Positions 1 through 8,808 of a stretch of DNA of 64,000 nucleotides are shown in pieces (positions within the stretch are counted from its first letter, which is position 1; every line of letters begins with the position of its first letter). The translations under genes were made by a program, and so were the position numbers. The notes beneath the pieces are model-generated. The model was not told where the DNA came from, searched no databases, and worked only from the letters and a program-made list of their open reading frames with translations. The DNA lies in the NCBI RefSeq assembly GCF_011806575.1, contig NZ_JAATOO010000001.1:280554-344553 (forward strand), written 5' to 3'. Origin of the DNA: Vibrio hepatarius. Lineage in GTDB: Bacteria > Pseudomonadota > Gammaproteobacteria > Enterobacterales > Vibrionaceae.

Positions 1-330
1 TAACATGCGCGCCTCAAGCTCATCGAGTGACACTTGATAATCATGTGGGTCCAAACGAGCAATGACTTGCCCACGCTCCACATAGTCGCCTTTGTTGACC
101 AAGACGCTTGATACAGTACCCGGTACACGGAAAGAGAGTTCGGCGATCTCTTTTGCTTCAACAATCCCGCTGAATGATTTGTTTAGTGCGCGGTTGTCGC
201 CATCAACTTCAATCACTTGGATTGGACGTGACGCAGTCGTTGAGTCTTCAAGAGGCTCTTGTGTTTGGTTACAACCAAACAAAGCGAGTGCAACGGTACT
301 TAGCGCTGCTGTTTTTATAATGTGATTCAT
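1..330 (-). CDS. RND efflux periplasmic adaptor lipoprotein (N-terminal 110 residues; runs off the window)
   Basis: Membrane-fusion (adaptor) subunit that would link an inner-membrane RND pump to an outer-membrane channel. The translated N-terminus is a lipoprotein signal ending in the lipobox LFGC (Cys20). It is followed at about residues 37-110 by the start of the biotinyl-lipoyl-like hairpin, with the usual wording of HlyD/AcrA adaptors (SFSGIVEAKEIAELSF, then GDYVERGQVIARLD). The start ATG is at 328-330. The remainder and probably the pump gene lie left of the window. A LysR gene sits 105 bp upstream in the same direction and could regulate it. The substrate cannot be inferred. Confidence 0.88.
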   Translation of the reverse strand, partial: MNHIIKTAALSTVALALFGCNQTQEPLEDSTTASRPIQVIEVDGDNRALNKSFSGIVEAKEIAELSFRVPGTVSSVLVNKGDYVERGQVIARLDPHDYQVSLDELEARML

Positions 331-435
331 AAGATAGCTCCATAAGTTCGGCGCTATCTTATAATTGTACAGTGTTCAAATAATTACTCTTCTACATGAA
401 TCACTGTCATGAATACTATGACAATAAAATTTAAC

Positions 436-1317
436 CTAAACGAGTTTGGGGATTTCTTCGATGAGCTTTTTGATCAGCAAGCGGCTAGCTTGGCTAAGCG
501 TTTTAGGTTGTGGGTAGAGTAACCATCCAGGCTCTTGTGTTAGGGTCAATTCGGTAAGTATTTGCACTAACGCGCCACTTTCAAGCTCTTTGCGGATCAG
601 CAATTTGGGAACAAAGCTAATACCACGGTCGAGCACCGTCGCGTTCTTTACAAAACCGATGTTATTGGAAATCAGTTTAGGGTGCAGTTCAACACTCTCT
701 TCCTGAAACTGCCAAACATTGTCGACTTCACCACTCGGCCAGCGAGAACAAACAATATGATGATCTTTCAACTCTTGAACGGTTTTAGGTTCACCAAACG
801 TTTTTAGATAATTTGGCGACGCGACGATACATTTATCCAACATCAATAGTTTGCGCGCGACTAAGTCAGAGTCAAAAAGCTCACCGCCATGAAAGGCGAT
901 GTCCAGCCCCTGTTTGAACATATCGGTGAATCCATTATTGATATTGCGAATATCGAGTTCAACATGAGGATACTTATCTTGGAAATTGAACAATATCGGC
1001 TGCACCAGTTCATAGGTTTCTGGTAATAGGCCGATTTTAATCTTGCCACGAACTTCGTTGTTTTTGTTGCTCACTTGCTCATTGGCAAAGTCCAAAAGAT
1101 CAACGGCTTTTTGCAGGTTCTCAACATACCCTTCTCCGCTAGTCGTTAACGACAAGCTACGCGTTGTGCGATGGAACAATGGCGTACCCAGTGATTGTTC
1201 CAGCTCACCGATACGTCGACTTACGTTTGCCCGAGGGAGATCTAGCGCGTTTGCCGCCGCGGTAAAGCTTCCCAGTTCAACCACTTTCAAGAACAACTTG
1301 AGGTCATCTACTTTCAT
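436..1317 (-). CDS. LysR-family transcriptional regulator
   Basis: A 293-residue protein of normal LysR length. The winged helix-turn-helix is at residues 1-60 (DLKLFLKVVELGSFTAAANAL, then RANVSRRIGELEQSLGTPLF), and a substrate-binding-like effector domain covers about 90-293. The wording around the HTH (LPRANVSRRI, HRTTRSLSLT) resembles the CrgA/AaeR-like subgroup. It lies just upstream of, and in line with, the efflux adaptor gene, so control of that pump is a reasonable inference. No effector can be named. Confidence 0.9.
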   Translation of the reverse strand: MKVDDLKLFLKVVELGSFTAAANALDLPRANVSRRIGELEQSLGTPLFHRTTRSLSLTTSGEGYVENLQKAVDLLDFANEQVSNKNNEVRGKIKIGLLPETYELVQPILFNFQDKYPHVELDIRNINNGFTDMFKQGLDIAFHGGELFDSDLVARKLLMLDKCIVASPNYLKTFGEPKTVQELKDHHIVCSRWPSGEVDNVWQFQEESVELHPKLISNNIGFVKNATVLDRGISFVPKLLIRKELESGALVQILTELTLTQEPGWLLYPQPKTLSQASRLLIKKLIEEIPKLV

Positions 1318-1507
1318 TTAATTATCAACCTGTAGATATAAGTTGGCATAAATGTGAACTATTCGTTTTGTTTTAGCAAGGTGACAGATCGATTGGTTTA
1401 GTGATTGATGAAAAATGATACAGCGCGACAATACGAACAATCTGATGTGCGTGTTAACTATTCGACGGACAGAGCAAGGGCAATAACAGACATTACGCCT
1501 GCTATGG

Positions 1508-1930
1508 TTAACCAAAGCTCATTGTGTATTCTGGTTGGTTGGTGTGCTCATCGGCTTGCTCACTAATCACTGTGAAGCCCTGAGACAAATAGAACTGGTA
1601 ACTGGCGTGGTTTTGTTTGTAGACAGACAGCGTAAGCTGATCTCGTTGTTGCTTGGCATGGTCGAGCAATTGCTTACCAAACCCTTGCCCTTGACGCTCA
1701 GGCGACACGAATATCGCTGCCAAGTTACTTTCATAGAGCGCGTAAAAGCCAACAACTTCACCTCGATATTCAAACACATAAACATCAGAAGCAGGTAGAT
1801 AGATTTCGCGCATGCTACCGAGTTGCGATTGCCAAAACTCTGCTGACACAAAGTCATGCGCTTTCACTGACGCGGTCAACCATATATTTAATACAGATTC
1901 AGTATCATTCTCGGTATAGTTTCTAATCAT
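1508..1930 (-). CDS. GNAT family N-acetyltransferase (YiaC-like)
   Basis: A 140-residue single-domain GNAT protein. The acetyl-CoA-binding motif A is visible near residues 74-88 (VSPERQGQGFGKQLL, i.e. Q/R-x-x-G-x-G). The C-terminal SxGF segment (YLSQGFTVI) and the N-terminal IRNYTENDTESVLNIW match the YiaC/YjaB type of small bacterial acetyltransferases, some of which act on protein lysines. The acceptor substrate is unknown. It stands alone between a LysR gene and a cupin gene. Confidence 0.85.
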   Translation of the reverse strand: MIRNYTENDTESVLNIWLTASVKAHDFVSAEFWQSQLGSMREIYLPASDVYVFEYRGEVVGFYALYESNLAAIFVSPERQGQGFGKQLLDHAKQQRDQLTLSVYKQNHASYQFYLSQGFTVISEQADEHTNQPEYTMSFG

Positions 1931-1971
1931 GGTTTCGCTCTGAATTACCTGTTGCCGTTAGGGTGTGTTGA

Positions 1972-2310
1972 CTAGCTATAAAACACAGCCAACCAAACAG
2001 TAATCTCGCCTGGTGCAGTGCTCTGGACTTTGTGTTTGACGCCAGCGTTGATATTGATGTGGTCACCTTCGCAAAGCGTCACCGTTCGTCCATCCTCAAA
2101 CTCTAAAACGCCTTGCCCTTTCAGTACCAAGACCCACTCATTTTCACGTTGGTCATACCAACCGACGTCAGGTGAACTATGACCATAAGAAAGAATCCGT
2201 TCTATACGAAGATTACCTGTAGAAACAATATCTTCAAATATCTCGTCGGGAAGTGATTCTGGCAGGTTAGCGTAGAGGTTCGTCAAAACGTCCTCCCTTG
2301 TAATTGACAA
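1972..2310 (-). CDS. Small cupin-domain protein
   Basis: A 112-residue single cupin barrel. Cupin motif 1 is seen around WYDQRENEWVLVLKGQGVLEF and motif 2 in CEGDHININAGVKHKV, with His/Glu residues in metal-ligand positions. Such small cupins are often metal-binding isomerases, dioxygenases or sensors, but nothing here assigns a reaction. It is 41 bp downstream of the GNAT gene and may be co-transcribed with it. Confidence 0.8.
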   Translation of the reverse strand: MSITREDVLTNLYANLPESLPDEIFEDIVSTGNLRIERILSYGHSSPDVGWYDQRENEWVLVLKGQGVLEFEDGRTVTLCEGDHININAGVKHKVQSTAPGEITVWLAVFYS

Positions 2311-2484
2311 AAACGTACTCGTTTTATACCAAATATAACCTTAGGCAACCACCTAACAGTAAAAACGCAACGGCTACCCAAACGGCAGATGTCAGCGACA
2401 ATATCCAAGTACGGCTGTACTTATAATTGAAAAAGTAGGCTGCAATTAAATCCCCGCATAAGGCGCTACACGCCAAGCAAATAA

Positions 2485-2514
2485 AAAGCCGCGTTCAGGT
2501 TGAAAGGCGGCTTT
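2485..2514 (-). terminator. Rho-independent terminator after the GH4 gene
   Basis: An inverted repeat (AAAGCCGC / GCGGCTTT) with a 14-nt loop lies 17 bp past the stop of the minus-strand glucosidase gene. On that strand it is followed by a T-rich run. Confidence 0.75.
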
Positions 2515-2531
2515 ACAACTAGACTCGACAA

Positions 2532-3845
2532 TTAACGAAATTGTGGCATGTAATCTAAATTAGCTTCGATGGTTTCTTGTAGCGCCTTGTCCAGAATTGT
2601 ACCCGTAGTCACTAATGGATTTAGTATTAATGCCCGGTGTGCTGCATTTCGATCACCAGTTACTGCGGCTTCTACTGTCAACGACTCAAACTCTTTCATC
2701 AATTGAATCAAACGCAACGTGTCGGTTGGAAACGGTGCTACGCTAAGTGGCACTGGCCCGGCCTGAGTAATTATACAACTCACTTCTACCGTGCAATCAT
2801 CTGGTAAACCGCTTATCGAACCGTTGTTGAGTGTATTGACATGCATAATAGTGCGTTTGTCATTGTATATAGAACTCATCAACTCACACGCTGCTTCTGA
2901 ATAATATTGTCCGCCTCGTTTTTCTAGCTCTTGCGGCTTTTCATTCAGCTCTGGGTTGCGATAGATATCGAATAGACGCTTTTCCATCGCCTTCACCACT
3001 TCACCACGCGTACCTTCGCCATTCGCTTCTTCCATTTCCTGCTGCATAATATCTTCGCTGGTGTAGTAATAACGTAGGTATGCACAAGGGATCATCCCCA
3101 TGTTGCGAAGCAGTTCCGAAGGCCACTCAAATGGCGGAATATTCTGTGGTACCAATGGGTCATTGCCGGACAAGATCTCTTCCACTACCTCTTGCAATTT
3201 ATCGCGACCGTCATGCAAAATCTGACGCGCCCAAATAAAATGGTTAAGACCTGCCACCTGTAAGACAAAGTCTTTTTCATCCGCATTTAGCATCTCCGCG
3301 ATACCTTTTTGCATGATCACCGGAACGTTACACAAGCCTACCGCTTTGACTTTCGTGTGTTTCAAGATAGCTTCTGTCACCATGCCAGACGGGTTAGTAA
3401 AGTTCAGCAACCAGGCGTCCGGACACAATTCTTCCATTTCTTTGCAAATCTCTAAGGCAATAGGAATCGTACGACATGCGTTTGCAAACCCACCAAGTCC
3501 ATTCGTTTCTTGTCCTATCATTCCGTACTTAAGTGAAATTCTTTCATCACGAATACGTCCTTCAAGGCAACCCGCGCGGAACTGAGAACAAACAAAATCC
3601 GCACCTTCTAAGGCAGGCTTACGTTCCAGAGTGACATGGACATCAATATGGGACATGTTGTTTTTTGCCAACATTCGACGGGTTAAGTCACCGATGATGC
3701 TGACTTTTTCCGCACCATCTTCGATATCCACCAGCCAAAGCTCACTGATAGGCAACTCGTGATTACGTTTGATCAGGCCTTCAATAAGCTCCGGGGTATA
3801 GCTTGAGCCTGCACCAATGATAGTAATTTTTAGATTCTTGTTCAT
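2532..3845 (-). CDS. 6-phospho-beta-glucosidase, glycoside hydrolase family 4 (ChbF/CelF type)
   Basis: Cytoplasmic NAD- and divalent-metal-dependent hydrolase of phosphorylated beta-glucosides or chitobiose. The N-terminal Rossmann motif KITIIGAGSSYTPEL and the family-4 signatures GQETNGLGG, NFTNPSGMVTEA, GLCNVP (metal-binding Cys) and GLNHF (His) are all present. Its 437 residues match ChbF-like enzymes. An ATG 60 bp further upstream is in frame, but family alignment and the preceding GAGAAA favour 3845. No PTS permease or phosphoryl carrier is adjacent, so its phosphorylated substrate must come from elsewhere. The divergent LysR gene at 3960 is the likely regulator. Confidence 0.9.
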   Translation of the reverse strand: MNKNLKITIIGAGSSYTPELIEGLIKRNHELPISELWLVDIEDGAEKVSIIGDLTRRMLAKNNMSHIDVHVTLERKPALEGADFVCSQFRAGCLEGRIRDERISLKYGMIGQETNGLGGFANACRTIPIALEICKEMEELCPDAWLLNFTNPSGMVTEAILKHTKVKAVGLCNVPVIMQKGIAEMLNADEKDFVLQVAGLNHFIWARQILHDGRDKLQEVVEEILSGNDPLVPQNIPPFEWPSELLRNMGMIPCAYLRYYYTSEDIMQQEMEEANGEGTRGEVVKAMEKRLFDIYRNPELNEKPQELEKRGGQYYSEAACELMSSIYNDKRTIMHVNTLNNGSISGLPDDCTVEVSCIITQAGPVPLSVAPFPTDTLRLIQLMKEFESLTVEAAVTGDRNAAHRALILNPLVTTGTILDKALQETIEANLDYMPQFR

Positions 3846-3959
3846 TGTGATGTTTCTCGTCATGGATAAGATAATTTGATTTAAAACCACCACCATAGAC
3901 TTCACAAACGAAAGGAATCTTGCTATGCATTAGCTAGATTAATCTATAAAGAGTACCTC

Positions 3960-4904
3960 ATGGACCGCACACAACAAATACTTGCTAACATGTATACTTT
4001 CTCCGTCGCAGGTAAATGCTTAAGTTTCACTAAAGCAGCGGAAGAATTGTTCATCACTCAGGGAGCGGTCAGCCAACGCATTAAATTGTTAGAGAAACAG
4101 CTTGGGTTTAGTTTGTTTGTTCGTATGACACGTAAACTCGAACTGACCAAAGAGGGTGAACGATTACTGCACGCTTTAAACCAATCATTTGACATGATTT
4201 TTTCTGAGCTGGAAGACATCAAATTTAATGAGTTGCGCGGAGAGTTATACATCGGCGCCGCACCAACGTTTGCACAACGCTGGCTTTTGCCAAAGCTGCC
4301 TGAGTTCCAAAGATTATATCCCAACCTGAATATCAAGCTTAGAGTAAAAGCGAGCAGACTCGACTTCCAACACGAACCCGTAGACGTCGCGATTTACTAT
4401 AGCGGTAGCGAACATCCGGGCTTTTATCACCAAAGGTTGTTTGATGAAGTACTACTTCCTGTGTGTAGCCCTGAGTATTTCAAAGTCCATTTAGCCAGCA
4501 AAGATCAGATAGCAGACCAATTAGCTATCGCAACGTTTATCCATTGCACAGAATCTTTGGAAGCAAGTGAACCCAGTCAAGAATGGAAAATTTGGCTAGA
4601 AAACCAAAACAACGAAGGCTTAAAGTCACTCAATGTGATGAATAAGACCTACATTTTTAACCACGCCGACATGGCAATTATCGCCGCAAAAAATAACATG
4701 GGTATTGGCATCGCACGTGAGTCTTTGGTTAGAGACAGCCTCAACGCTGGCGAGTTAGTCGCCCCGTTTGAACCGGTCAAATCAGGACGAGGTTATGACT
4801 TAATTTGTCTTAATGGACAGCAACTCAGACCGAAAAATGCTGCGTTTATTGAATGGCTGAAAGAACAACTCACTCAGGACATACAGGCGATGAACGCTCA
4901 TTAA
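3960..4904 (+). CDS. LysR-family transcriptional regulator (GcvA-like)
   Basis: A 314-residue LysR protein. The HTH is at residues 10-65 (FSVAGKCLSFTKAAEELFITQGAVSQRIKL split across the helix pair), and the phrase LFVRMTRKLELTKEG is typical of the GcvA/AmpR-like subgroup. The effector domain follows from about residue 95. It diverges from the GH4 glucosidase across about 114 bp that would hold both promoters, the classic LysR arrangement, so it probably controls that gene. Confidence 0.9.
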   Translation: MDRTQQILANMYTFSVAGKCLSFTKAAEELFITQGAVSQRIKLLEKQLGFSLFVRMTRKLELTKEGERLLHALNQSFDMIFSELEDIKFNELRGELYIGAAPTFAQRWLLPKLPEFQRLYPNLNIKLRVKASRLDFQHEPVDVAIYYSGSEHPGFYHQRLFDEVLLPVCSPEYFKVHLASKDQIADQLAIATFIHCTESLEASEPSQEWKIWLENQNNEGLKSLNVMNKTYIFNHADMAIIAAKNNMGIGIARESLVRDSLNAGELVAPFEPVKSGRGYDLICLNGQQLRPKNAAFIEWLKEQLTQDIQAMNAH

Positions 4905-4936
4905 ACCGCATTGTCCAGATTAAAGTGCCCTATCAC

Positions 4937-4968
4937 AAAAAAGAAGCGACAATAGCCGCTTCTTTTTG
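4937..4968. terminator. Bidirectional terminator between convergent genes
   Basis: AGAAGCG / CGCTTCT stem flanked by A-run and T-run on both sides. It sits between the ends of the LysR gene (plus) and the GYD gene (minus) and can serve both. Confidence 0.8.
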
Positions 4969-4990
4969 TTCAAGAGTTTTGTGAGCTTGT

Positions 4991-5326
4991 TTAGTCTTCT
5001 TGAGGCGCTTGATACGCCAAGGAGCCTGCTAGCTTCATCGCTTCGACACCTTTTTCGAATGAGATCATTGGCGTTATATGGAAATGACGCAATCCACCAC
5101 CAGCCATTGCCGCCATGGAAAACGCTTTGATGTGCACGTGGTCTGGCATTTCAATCACCGCGATTGAATCATACTCACCAAACGAGATCCAACTGCCAAT
5201 GAACTTACCGCCCATCTTTTCCACAATGGGAATCATACTGCTTAGACGATTCTCAGGATGTTTAACCAAACCCGCCATCGCTTCTGCAGTAAAGGCCACT
5301 TGAACCAAATAGGTTTCTAACGCCAT
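4991..5326 (-). CDS. GYD-domain protein
   Basis: A 111-residue protein of the GYD family, small alpha/beta ferredoxin-like proteins of unknown function. The name-giving motif appears as SFGEYDSIAVIEMPD near residues 48-62, with a C-terminal LRHFHITPMISFEKG. It is the last gene of the TRAP operon, starting 3 bp after the OsmC-like stop. No catalytic residue can be assigned. Its tight linkage suggests it acts on, or protects against, whatever the TRAP transporter imports. Confidence 0.8.
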   Translation of the reverse strand: MALETYLVQVAFTAEAMAGLVKHPENRLSSMIPIVEKMGGKFIGSWISFGEYDSIAVIEMPDHVHIKAFSMAAMAGGGLRHFHITPMISFEKGVEAMKLAGSLAYQAPQED

Positions 5327-5329
5327 CGC

Positions 5330-5734
5330 TTACTCCTTCTCTTTCAAACTAAGTTCAAAAGTGCCTGACATACTGTTACTGATGGTGCAAATGGCTTTCG
5401 CATCTTTCAGCAACTTCTGGGCAACCTCTACGTCTGGGTGAATATCGCGACTAAGTGCGATTTCGTAATGAGCGAAATGCGCCGGAAGTTCAGTACCTTT
5501 GTGGCCAATCACTTCAAACTGAAACGGTTCGATAGCAATCTTTTTACGCTTGGCAACCATCTGAAGCGACAACACCATGCATGACGCAATCGAATAGAGT
5601 AGTGTCATCGCTGGACTTTCCAATGATGGCGACGCGGTGAAATCGCTGTCAGCAGAAGCAAACACCAATGCGCCTTCATCATTAGCTTTAGCGAACACGG
5701 GTCCGTAACTGGCTGGTTTGACTTTGATTGTCAT
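5330..5734 (-). CDS. OsmC/Ohr-family protein
   Basis: A 134-residue OsmC-like protein. The family's two redox cysteines are seen as Cys52 (IASCMVLSL) and Cys116 (AICTISNSM), spaced as in thiol-dependent organic hydroperoxide reductases. The family reduces peroxides or handles sulfur compounds, so a detoxification or sulfur-relay role is possible but not shown. It lies 9 bp after dctM and 3 bp before the GYD gene, so it is translated as part of the TRAP operon. Confidence 0.82.
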   Translation of the reverse strand: MTIKVKPASYGPVFAKANDEGALVFASADSDFTASPSLESPAMTLLYSIASCMVLSLQMVAKRKKIAIEPFQFEVIGHKGTELPAHFAHYEIALSRDIHPDVEVAQKLLKDAKAICTISNSMSGTFELSLKEKE

Positions 5735-5743
5735 ACAAATCCT

Positions 5744-7033
5744 CTAAAAAATCGCATTAGGCAAAATCAGCACCACACTTGGAACCAAGGTAATGATGCC
5801 GATAGCCAATAATAAAATGCCCCAATATGGGATGGTGGCTATCGCGGTACGTCCTAAACTGATTTCACCATTAGTAATTGCCGTTAGTACAGAAAGGTTG
5901 AGACCAACAGGCGGTGTAACCTGCCCGATTTCAATTAAGATGGTGATCATCACACCGACCCAAATCGGGTCAAAACCGAGCCCAGTTAGCAACGGAAAAA
6001 CAATCGGTAGCGTCATCACCATCAAAGACAAACCATCGAAAACGCAGCCGAACATAACGTAAATCAAAACGATCAGCAGGAAGATACCGTACTTACCTAA
6101 ACCGCTGTCGATCGCTGCTTCAAGAATCGCCTGCGGGACACCAAGAATGCTGACCGATTGGGATAAAATGGCTGCGCCAAGGACAATAAAACCGATCGAA
6201 GCGAACATCAACGCACTACGATAGACTGATTCACCTAGCCCTTTAAGCGTTAGATCCCCCCAGATAAAAGAAATCACAATCGCCACTGCCACACCAACGC
6301 CTGCTGCTTCCGTCGGGGTTGCTACACCAAACATAATGCTACCCATGATCGCCAGAATCAGCAGTAAAATCGGCCACACGCGCAGCATGCCATGTAAGAT
6401 GAAACCTAAGCTGTAAGCGGTATTGTCTCGCGGAGCAATCGAAGGGTTGTTCACACTGCGCAAGAAGATATACAGCATAAACAGGGCACTGACCATCACA
6501 CCCGGGACAATGCCTGCGGCGAACAGTCTGCCGATCGAGGTTTCCGTCAGTGCGCCGAAAATCAGCAATGACAAGCTTGGTGGGATCAGTAATCCCAACG
6601 TACCTGCGCCCGCTAAACTTCCGACGACGGCTTCTTTGTTGTATCCACGTTTACTCAGTTCTGGATACGCGACCGAGCCAATTGCTGCTGCGGTAGATAA
6701 GCTTGACCCACTGACCGCCCCAAACAAGGTACACACGGCGACGTTTGAATGTAACAAGCCGCCAGGGACTCGAGCGAAAATCGGCGTAAACGCTGCATAA
6801 GCTCGTTCACTGATACCGCTTCTTAGTAAGATTTCACCCAGCAAGATAAACATTGGCACAGCGCTAAGGGTAAACGAGTTGAAAATACCCCAAATGGTAT
6901 CCACCGCCAGATAGGCAGAACCATAGTTAAAGAAGTGCAGCAGGATAAGACCAGTAAAACCGAGTGCAGCACCTAATGCGATGCCACTGCTTGCACTGGC
7001 GACTAATACAGAGACGAGGGTCGTCCAAAACAT
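5744..7033 (-). CDS. dctM: TRAP transporter large membrane subunit (DctM)
   Basis: A 429-residue integral membrane protein with about 12-13 hydrophobic segments. DctM/SiaM signatures include GAVSGSSLSTAAAIGSVAYPE, SLAGAGTLGLLIPPS and the C-terminal IGQVTPPVGLNL. It forms the Na+-driven translocation channel together with DctQ. Its gene is 1 bp from dctQ, so the two are translationally coupled. The substrate is set by the DctP binding protein and cannot be read from this subunit. Confidence 0.95.
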   Translation of the reverse strand: MFWTTLVSVLVASASSGIALGAALGFTGLILLHFFNYGSAYLAVDTIWGIFNSFTLSAVPMFILLGEILLRSGISERAYAAFTPIFARVPGGLLHSNVAVCTLFGAVSGSSLSTAAAIGSVAYPELSKRGYNKEAVVGSLAGAGTLGLLIPPSLSLLIFGALTETSIGRLFAAGIVPGVMVSALFMLYIFLRSVNNPSIAPRDNTAYSLGFILHGMLRVWPILLLILAIMGSIMFGVATPTEAAGVGVAVAIVISFIWGDLTLKGLGESVYRSALMFASIGFIVLGAAILSQSVSILGVPQAILEAAIDSGLGKYGIFLLIVLIYVMFGCVFDGLSLMVMTLPIVFPLLTGLGFDPIWVGVMITILIEIGQVTPPVGLNLSVLTAITNGEISLGRTAIATIPYWGILLLAIGIITLVPSVVLILPNAIF

Positions 7034-7034
7034 C

Positions 7035-7541
7035 TTAACGTTCCTCTAATTTGATAAAGCCGAGTAGCCTTGCGAAATAGATAATGCAGCACAGCGCCAT
7101 CGATACCGGAACCACAGACATTAATGGATACAGCAGGATTCGCGCGGTTTCAGATTTAAGCTCTCGCTTAATCGCAAACTCCATCCACGGAATCGCTTCC
7201 CAAAGGATCCAGCCACAGAAACCGAGCCCAACTAAAAGGCCGAGCGTAGAAATCGCTTTCGCCAAAAATGGCGCGCGGGCTTTTATTGAATCAATTAGCA
7301 GCGTGACGCGAATGTGTTGCCCTTTGATTGTTGCCATCGGCAAGGCTAAGAACAGACTGGCGCTCATCAGCAAGCCGACCAACTCTTCTGCGAAAAACAG
7401 GGGCGCGTCAAAGAACTTACGCAAAACCACGCTCGCCACAATGACGACAAGAATCGCCACTAACGAGAGTGCAGACAGAATGGCAAGAAAAAGGGCTGAA
7501 CGTTTCAGCCCTTTATCAATAAATGTTGAAACTAAACTCAT
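7035..7541 (-). CDS. dctQ: TRAP transporter small membrane subunit (DctQ)
   Basis: A 168-residue protein with four predicted membrane helices (about residues 15-38, 48-66, 90-113, 134-157) and the DctQ wording RKFFDAPLFFAEELVGLLM and GQHIRVTLLID. It is the small permease subunit that pairs with DctM in the inner membrane. It lies 14 bp downstream of dctP in the same operon. Confidence 0.92.
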   Translation of the reverse strand: MSLVSTFIDKGLKRSALFLAILSALSLVAILVVIVASVVLRKFFDAPLFFAEELVGLLMSASLFLALPMATIKGQHIRVTLLIDSIKARAPFLAKAISTLGLLVGLGFCGWILWEAIPWMEFAIKRELKSETARILLYPLMSVVPVSMALCCIIYFARLLGFIKLEER

Positions 7542-7555
7542 ATTGACATCAGCAA

Positions 7556-8566
7556 CTATCGACCAAGCGCTTTTAGCACGCGCTCACGATATTCCGGCGC
7601 TTTGCCGCCAGCTTCTTTCGCTAGATCGCCCCATACTTCAGTGATCGCAGCGGTAAACTCTTGGCGGTCTTTTTCAGGGAAGTCATCCAGCCAAGTCACG
7701 CCGCCTTCAGCCAGTTTCGCTCGCGCATCAAGCTCTTTCTGGTGGTCGTCTTCGTAAGAGTTGGTGCGTTGCCATACCGCGTCGCCAGCTTCGGTTAACG
7801 CTTGCTGGTGCTCTTTTGACAACGAGTCCCATTTATCCTGAGACATACCAAGAATGTATGGACCTGACGCCATCGGGTATAGGTACGCAGCGTACTTCGA
7901 GACTTCTTGCAGCGACACTGTGTGAGCGTAAAGCGCTGGATAAACCGCGCAATCGACTACGCCAGTCTTCATTGCAACGTACATCTCTTCTTGAGGAATG
8001 ATTTGCGCTGAAATACCAAGTCGACCAAAGGTATCTACTTGGTCTTTTGCCCAAACACGTAGCTTTTTACCACGTAGGTCGTCGAGTGAGTTAATTGGGT
8101 CTTCACGGCAGAAAATAGACGCTTCCAGCATAGGTAACGCGACATAACCTGTGATCGCCACGTCCCAATCAGAGAACTCTTCTTGGTAGATTTTCTTTAC
8201 TTCAGGCAGCGCAGCGTTCAACTCTTCTACGGAACCAATCGTGCCCTGAACCATAACTGTACTTAAGCTTTCTGCATCACGACCTAAATAGTTCGCCCAA
8301 GCAAGGCTCATATCCACGGCGCCACGCGGTAGAAAGCGTAATACGTCGGTGTTTTTCAGGCCTAAAGAACCACCACTGAAGACTTTGATATCGATTTCGC
8401 CATTGGTTTTAGCTTTCACGTCCGCCGCAAACTGCTCGAGCTCTTTCGTCTCTGGGCGTGTTTCAGGCAGGAAGTTATTGAATCGCCACTCTTGAGCTTG
8501 AGCAACAGACATAGACAGCAAGCTTGCGCTTACTCCCCCGAGGATAAATTTGGTCAGATTTTTCAC
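7556..8566 (-). CDS. dctP: TRAP transporter periplasmic substrate-binding protein (DctP)
   Basis: A 336-residue secreted binding protein with a Sec signal peptide at residues 1-24 (cleavage after VAQA). DctP-fold signatures include the strand LRVWAKDQVDTFGRLG, and the MKTGVVDCAVYP segment carries the usual GVVDG-like motif. The start codon is GTG at 8566, preceded by GGAACT. TRAP binding proteins usually recognise a carboxylate through an arginine, here probably in the KLRVWA region. Substrate unknown. First gene of a five-gene unit dctP-dctQ-dctM-osmC-gyd. Confidence 0.93.
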   Translation of the reverse strand: MKNLTKFILGGVSASLLSMSVAQAQEWRFNNFLPETRPETKELEQFAADVKAKTNGEIDIKVFSGGSLGLKNTDVLRFLPRGAVDMSLAWANYLGRDAESLSTVMVQGTIGSVEELNAALPEVKKIYQEEFSDWDVAITGYVALPMLEASIFCREDPINSLDDLRGKKLRVWAKDQVDTFGRLGISAQIIPQEEMYVAMKTGVVDCAVYPALYAHTVSLQEVSKYAAYLYPMASGPYILGMSQDKWDSLSKEHQQALTEAGDAVWQRTNSYEDDHQKELDARAKLAEGGVTWLDDFPEKDRQEFTAAITEVWGDLAKEAGGKAPEYRERVLKALGR

Positions 8567-8602
8567 TTAGAACAGTTCCGTGTTGTTATTTTTTTCGACG
8601 CT

Positions 8603-8659
8603 TAACTATAAATTAATCTATCAATTGCTCATAAACCAATTGGTTATAATCTATAACTG
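8603..8659. promoter_or_regulatory. Repeated motif upstream of the TRAP operon
   Basis: TAATCTAT occurs at 8614-8621 and again at 8647-8654, each next to a CAATTG core (8622-8627 and within CCAATTGG at 8636-8643). The segment lies 37 bp or more upstream of the dctP start, between it and the dgcA terminator, so it is a candidate operator. No regulator gene is adjacent. Weak evidence. Confidence 0.3.
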
Positions 8660-8764
8660 CGATGCACCATAATTGTGCAGACAAAAATCCGCTGCAGTTA
8701 AGCATAGTCAATTTTCGAGCCTTCCCGCTTTGCGTGACGCCACAGTTTTGCCACCGAAATGAAA

Positions 8765-8789
8765 AAGCCATGGTGTTATTCCATGGCTT
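8765..8789 (-). terminator. Rho-independent terminator after dgcA
   Basis: Perfect 9-bp inverted repeat AAGCCATGG / CCATGGCTT with a 7-nt loop and a following T-run on the minus strand. It lies 19 bp past the dgcA stop and separates the dgc operon from the TRAP operon. Confidence 0.85.
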
Positions 8790-8808
8790 GACTGGCAATG
8801 AACTGTGG

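Noticed and set aside
1318..1515. A 65-residue minus-strand frame upstream of the LysR gene.
   Set aside because: Composition rich in Arg, Cys and His with no family likeness, in a region expected to hold the LysR promoter.
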